Part shown: in pieces, positions 58,627-64,000 of the stretch
Numbering within the stretch: the first letter of the stretch is position 1
Layout: the number at the start of each line of letters is the position of its first letter
DNA from: Agelaius tricolor
Taxonomy: Eukaryota > Chordata > Aves > Passeriformes > Icteridae
Reading direction: 5' to 3'
Length of the DNA stretch: 64,000 nucleotides
Assembly (NCBI GenBank): GCA_023055355.1
Contig: JALJCS010000007.1
Coordinates: 5,506,001-5,570,000, forward strand
Notes under the pieces: generated by a model
The model's database searches: none
The model's input: the letters and a program-made list of their open reading frames with translations, nothing else
Told to the model about the DNA's origin: nothing
Translations under genes and position numbers: made by a program

Positions 58627-61600
58627 GATCAGAGCAAGAACAAATTTCAGCAGCCCGACCACCACACCATTCCTTCAGACCACTGGGTCAGTATAAACAG
58701 CACTTCAAACCTCATGCCCATGGCACCACATGACAGATTTAATCTGAACTTAATGATTAAGGTTGTTTGAAGGCAGGGTGGGTGGGGTGTAGGTACAAGC
58801 TCTCCCTGCAGTTGCCACACATGAAATCCACAGCTCCAGTGTGTGTGAATACCCAAGAGTAAAGGTTTCAGCACTCATGCTCTGCTCAAACAGCTTTCCA
58901 CACAGATGGATATCCAGGGTGTTCAGGAAAGGCCCCTACATCCCCATAATTTACCACATAGGTATAATCATCTCAGACAGTTTTTGTTCTGCCAAAAAGC
59001 TGAGCCCACCAACCTCCTCCTCTTTGATGCTGATTAGCTGTGAAAAACAGAGGAAATAAATGCAGTTGTTTGTTTGTTGGTTTTTTCTTTTTTTTTTCCT
59101 CACAGTGTGGGCTTAGATATTAATATGAGCCATAAACACAGAAGCTCTGAGACTATTTAAATTTAAAAGCCACTTGCTTCTGCCACATCTAGGCCAAAAT
59201 TCAGGGAGGCCTGGGAGTTAAGGAGCAGAGGCATCATCTCTTATCCAGACAAAGTGAATGTGCCCCAGGGCTCACCCCAGTCCCTGCCTGCATCCCCTGA
59301 GGGATCATTACTGGGACCAGCATCACAGCACCTGTGGCAGAGGCTGGGACAAGGCTGCAGGAGGGGGAAAGTGCTGCAGATGCAGGAGAAAGCAAAGGAC
59401 AGAGATTACTGTCTGGTAACTAGAAAGCAACAAATCCCTTCAGTGTCTGACACTCTTTTAAACCATTTTTTTACTGAGATTAATTACTGGGCAATCTCAG
59501 AGCTTTCTACCACAAATTGTGCAGCCCCCGTTGTGTCTGCATCTCCAGGGGGAAGGCGTGAATGAGTGCATTTGGGAAAGGGCAATTCCATTCCTAGAGG
59601 GAGCTGTGGCTGCAGGCATGGAAAGGGCATTTTAACTGAAGCTGCCTCTTTTCTTTGCCTGGTGCTAACAGGTCCCCAGCCTCTGCTGCTTTCCCTTCAG
59701 ATGCATCTTTTGCCAGAGCCTCGGTGCCTCCCTGCCATGTGCTGACATCTCTCCCCTTCCTGACAGAAACCCAGAAAAGCCAGGAGGAAAAAAAAAAAAA
59801 TTCGAATCCCAGACATTTGACCCCCATTCAAACCTCTCAGAGGTGTAAAAATAGGGGAACAGATTTTGAGCGTGATCTGCGTGCAGATGTTATCTGCAGG
59901 TGCCTGAGCAGCCTGTGTGTGTGTGTCAGGGCCATGAAATGATGTTTGAGCCATTTGTGGGCCCCTTTTTATGCCTGGCTGGCAGAAAGGGAGGGTTTTG
60001 ATAGGAAATTATGACAGGAAATCAGGGCAGCTTTGAGGAGCCACACAGGGTGGGGCAGCAGCTCAGGACCCATGCTGCCCCTCACTTTTGGGGACACCAA
60101 CCATGACTGCCTTCTTGCTCTGAGAAGGGATGATTTTAAAGCCTTTTGCAATCCATAAGCTAATTAAACCCATAAGCAGCTCTGAAAGCCTCTGTGCAAG
60201 GGCATTGGGGTGTCTGGTGGTGTTTTGTGTGGGACAGGTTTTGTGTCCCCAAACCCAGAGCCCCTCTGACCCCAAAGGGCTCATCCATTTGCAGAACAGC
60301 TTGAGCAGTGTCACTAATGCCTGTATGTCGCTCAAAATATTTCAATTTTTTCACCTAGAAGTCTTCCCAGTCACATCTGTCCAGGATACTCCTCCTCTTC
60401 TCTGCAAAAATTCTTGTTTCCCTTTGCTGATATTAATTGTCATTTAGAGAAATTCTTGTTATTCATAACCTATGGTGGTTTCAGGAAGGAGCTCTTCACC
60501 ACAACTTTCTTTGCAAATTCACCTGTTAATAATGTGTTGATAACACTCTTTAAGGACTAACAATATTTCTTGGAGGGTTTTTTTTGGTTGTGAATTAGTT
60601 GATAGTTTTATAATGGAGGAAAAGGCAGCAACAGGGAACTTTCCAAGTGTCTGGGCAGTTTGTGAAGCGTGGCCTTTAACCAGGGCTTCTACTCAGGGTG
60701 ACTATTCATCCTTTTTGCAGTGAGTTTTTATTACCTGCCCTCCTTCTCCATCCAGACTGGCAATCTTGCTTCCCCACAGCAAAGCAGAAGTGACTTTAGC
60801 TTCTCCTCCAGAGGAATTATCAGAGGGCTCTCAGGAGGAGGCAGCAGATGGTGCTGCAGGGACATGCAGCCTCCTCCAAGTAATTCCCCTTCTTCCCACA
60901 GCCCCCAGTGACTCAGAGGGGTGGCAGTGACCTGGGGGACAGCAGCAGCTGCTTCTGGTGCTGCCCCCTCCCCTCCTTGGCACTGCCCTGCCTGGGCAGG
61001 GCGCCTCTGCCAGGGTCCTGTTCCTCCTCCAAGAAAAACCCAGGAGCAAAAACTGGCAGGATCCAACCTGCAGGCCACCAGCCAGGAAGCTGTCCCTGAG
61101 CATTTGGGCCAGAGCTAGCTTGTCACCCTCCTTGGCAGGGGGATAAGGAGGCTTCTCCTCATCCTGCTCAGCCAGAGCTCGCCCAGCCCTCTCTGCAAGG
61201 GAGTGGGGCAGTTAAGGGATGCTGCATCCTCCCCATGCTGATCCTGCAGCTCTGGAACGCTGTCCCCTGGCTCCTGGCAGAGGGACAACCCTGGAGACAG
61301 GCAGGGATTGCCTGGCCAAGCCGTGTCCCCACGGGGTGGCAGCCTTGCCTGTGCCCTGGCACTCCCAAGGGCTCCCTTCTCACCAGGTTTCAACACCTCC
61401 GCAGGGAGAGATGGGACCCAGGGCACAAGGATCCAACCAGAGTTGCACAGCTCTGGCATTTCTTGGTTTCTGAATGATTTACAAGTTCACCATAAAAACT
61501 GGGAGTAGCCTGAAAGTTTACCAGCATTTTTCACCCAAAGCAAATCCTGCTGCATGCCATCTCTGTAACCCGTCAACTCCTTGGCATCATCATCATCATC

Positions 61601-61669
61601 ATCAGGATTTGGGTTCTGCCACACAGGTCTCTAAATCTGGAATTAAAATAGCAGTAGCTGCCTCTGTTG

Positions 61670-61706
<37 letters not shown>

Positions 61707-64000
61707 TTTCAAACATGTAAAAAAATCCCAAGTATTCTCTCAAAAGAACACTGGGCACATCTCTGCAGTTTATTGCAGTGTTGGGCACATAAATCTGGGA
61801 TGTGCAGCCAGAGGAGACTGTAATGATGTGGAGTCTGCCCTCCCTAACTCAGACTTTGTCCCTCTGGTGTGACCTCTTGTCAGGACTGGCTTGGAGAGCC
61901 ACCAGGGGAGCAGGTGCCTGCTGTGTCCCTCATTTCCAGCTCCTGATCTGGCTTTTCCCAGGGGAAATGCAGTCAGGGCCCATCCAGAGCAGGCTGGAGC
62001 CTGCTTACATGGCTGGTGCTTCTCTTGCCATTAACTGGCCCTTTTAATGAGAAATGTCAGCTTGGGACGGGCACAGATGTTCGTGGCATTTCTGAGAGAG
62101 CAGCACAAGTGGAATAAAAATGAAACCTCAGTCTGAGAGGCTGAGGAAGGATGATGGAGTGATGCAAGCTGGCCAAAGCTCAGGAGACTTGTCTGTGCCT
62201 CAGAGTTCATCCTCCAGCTGATGCAGAGATCTACCACACATCATGAGAGGCCTGAGCTCCTCTGAGGGAGAAAGTTGAGTGTCTGCTTGGGGAGGGTGAG
62301 ACCCAGCTGCCCCAGGGTGTGGGCAGAGCTGATCCACAAGGCCCCCGAGCATCCCTGAAGCACTCATTGCTCCCAGGGTGGGCTGTGGTGTCTCACTGGG
62401 GTTTTGGGGTGGCTGAGGGTCATTCTGAGAGGCTCCAGGGGTGGGGAGGCTATGCTTGGGGTGGGTTCAGCACACAAGGGGCTCATGGACAGTGTGGCAT
62501 TGCCTGGTGTGTCCCAGGGGAAGCAGCAGCTCAGCCGGCAGTCAGGAGAAAGGGAATTTCCATGATTTGCTTGTGGTGCTTTCTCTGCTAAAATTTCATA
62601 GCTGCTCGATCAGGTCATTACCTTCTGATCAGGGGGAAAGGAGCATTGCTTAATTCAGAGCCTGCTCTGCCTTCAGGCCATCAGTGAGATCTGCACACTT
62701 GTGTATTTCAGCGTACACAAAACCTGTAACATCCAACACAGCACTTACACACAAACAGTTTCATTTCCTTGGTGCCTTGTGCTCAGAGATGCTGCACCCG
62801 AGGATTTTTACATCCTCATCCGAGAATTCTTATTCCAAAGAATTGGCTCTGGTCTCCCTTCCCGAGGCTTTCCTGCCCTGTCTGCCCGGCAGGACCCGGG
62901 AGGTGGCAGCAGCTCCTCGCCGGTGGCACCGAGCATCCTCCGCCTTGAACAGGGGGGAACACGCGATGGTGGCAAGGTCACACTCGGGATTTGCCGAGCA
63001 TCTCCTGTACATTCCTCCACGGAGTGTTAGGCTTTCCTTTTTTTCCTTCCTTTTTTCCCCCTCCCCGATCCCCCACAATAATTGTTTGAAGGTTTTTTTC
63101 TCTCTTTTCTCTGACAAGGCGCTCAGAGGGAGCAGAGCAGCACCATTGTCCGCGCTGTCTCCGTTTTCCACCCACTCGGGTTGATGTCAGCCCCTCGCTG
63201 CAGGGTTTAATGCATTGCTCTCTGCCTTCCACACTGCTTATTTCCACAACTTTTTGTTTCTCGTTTTTTCCATCTGCTAGGGAAATCTCAGAGCCAAAGC
63301 TAAGCTCCCACCTCTGATGCCCTTTTCCTCCCTGCTGAGCCGTGCTGGAGGATGGGACATGCAGGATCACCCTGCCACTGAGTCACCAGAGTGGAAACAA
63401 AAGGGAGCCCAGGGGAACAGGCCCCTCACAGTGTTTTGCAGGCCACTGAGGGTCAAAGAGGTCCCTTTTATTCCCCCTTTGTCCCTTGCATGAGCCGAGG
63501 ACATTCTGCTGAGTCTTGCAGGAACAACATTTGGCTCTGATGATGTTGATATTGAGATAACTCAGAGCTCAGAGCTGAGCTGTAAAGGCCTTTGGAAATC
63601 TGCTTCATAGTTCTCAGTGCTGACTAAGGAAGGTCTGGGGTTTAATTTCCTGCCATGTTTTTGTTGTTATTGTTGTTTGTTTTTACTCAAAGGGAACTAT
63701 TTGGAATGTCTAGCCTTGTCTCCGCTGGTTTTGCTGGAAGGCTCCTTGGGCTTTTGGGAGGATTTGCATGTTGAACTCTCTCACACTGTAAACAAAGCGT
63801 GTCAAATCCCTCCCAAGGATGATGATTTTCCAAAGCATTCTTTAAGATCCTGACCTTTCTTCTCCAGTAATTTATGAACTACTTCCAAACCCTCCACAAA
63901 ACAGTAATGCAAAAAGCCTGACTTATTTATGTGCTTCACCAGGCCAAAGGGGTAAGAAAAGCTATACATAGCTTTGTTTCAGTCTCTGGATATGTCATTA
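58627..64000. other. Intergenic sequence downstream of CRYAA, no recognised gene
   Basis: No exon or mobile element recognised. Contains a CAT microsatellite (about 61586-61604), a 32-base A-run (61672-61703) and a CpG-richer patch at about 62780-63020. Confidence 0.4.

Noticed and set aside
61672..61703. 32-base A-run as the tail of a processed pseudogene or SINE
   Set aside because: No recognisable gene-derived sequence or target duplication precedes it; CR1 elements lack poly(A) tails; treated as a simple repeat.
62684..63184. 166-codon plus-strand frame near the right end
   Set aside because: No family resemblance and an overlapping antisense frame of similar size; it lies in a CpG-richer patch that explains the low stop density.

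Overview
This is a 64 kb piece of a bird nuclear genome, most likely a songbird. The evidence is the many CR1 LINE fragments, the many solo endogenous-retrovirus (ERV) LTRs, and two vertebrate genes whose exons can be read directly. The gene order (U2AF1 on the minus strand, then CRYAA on the plus strand) matches the human chromosome 21q22.3 block CBS-U2AF1-CRYAA.

Layout. Positions 1-1,125 hold a CpG-rich, promoter-like block with a GATGTCCGG minisatellite. From synteny it is probably the 5' end of the leftward neighbour CBS, but no CBS coding sequence is in the window. From 1.1 to 12.5 kb there are CR1 fragments, three retroviral remnants (two solo LTRs and a decayed pol piece) and otherwise unrecognised sequence. 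U2AF1 occupies 12.5-26.9 kb on the minus strand: eight constitutive-position exons plus the alternative exon Ab, encoding 237 residues, with a CpG-island promoter at about 26.0-27.1 kb.

The 27 kb between the two genes is repeat-rich. It holds at least nine solo LTRs from six families (labelled A-F here), CR1 pieces, a composite purine/minisatellite block at 29.5-30.8 kb, and a 197-base pure purine run. CRYAA (alpha-A crystallin, three exons, 173 residues) lies at 54.4-56.96 kb on the plus strand. It has a TATA box, a Maf-type element and a run of 16 CAG units directly before the start codon. Its poly(A) signal is at 57.81 kb. One more LTR follows, and the last 5.4 kb holds nothing recognisable.

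The two genes are not known to work together. U2AF1 is the small subunit of the factor that recognises 3' splice sites; CRYAA is a lens chaperone. The most useful observations are the reading-frame logic that makes the two U2AF1 exon-3 versions exclusive, solo LTRs with visible target-site duplications close to U2AF1 exons and promoter, the CAG tract in the CRYAA leader, an array of about 15 TTCNNNGAA motifs, and clustered inverted LTRs. I found no operon, CRISPR array or clearly new biological system.
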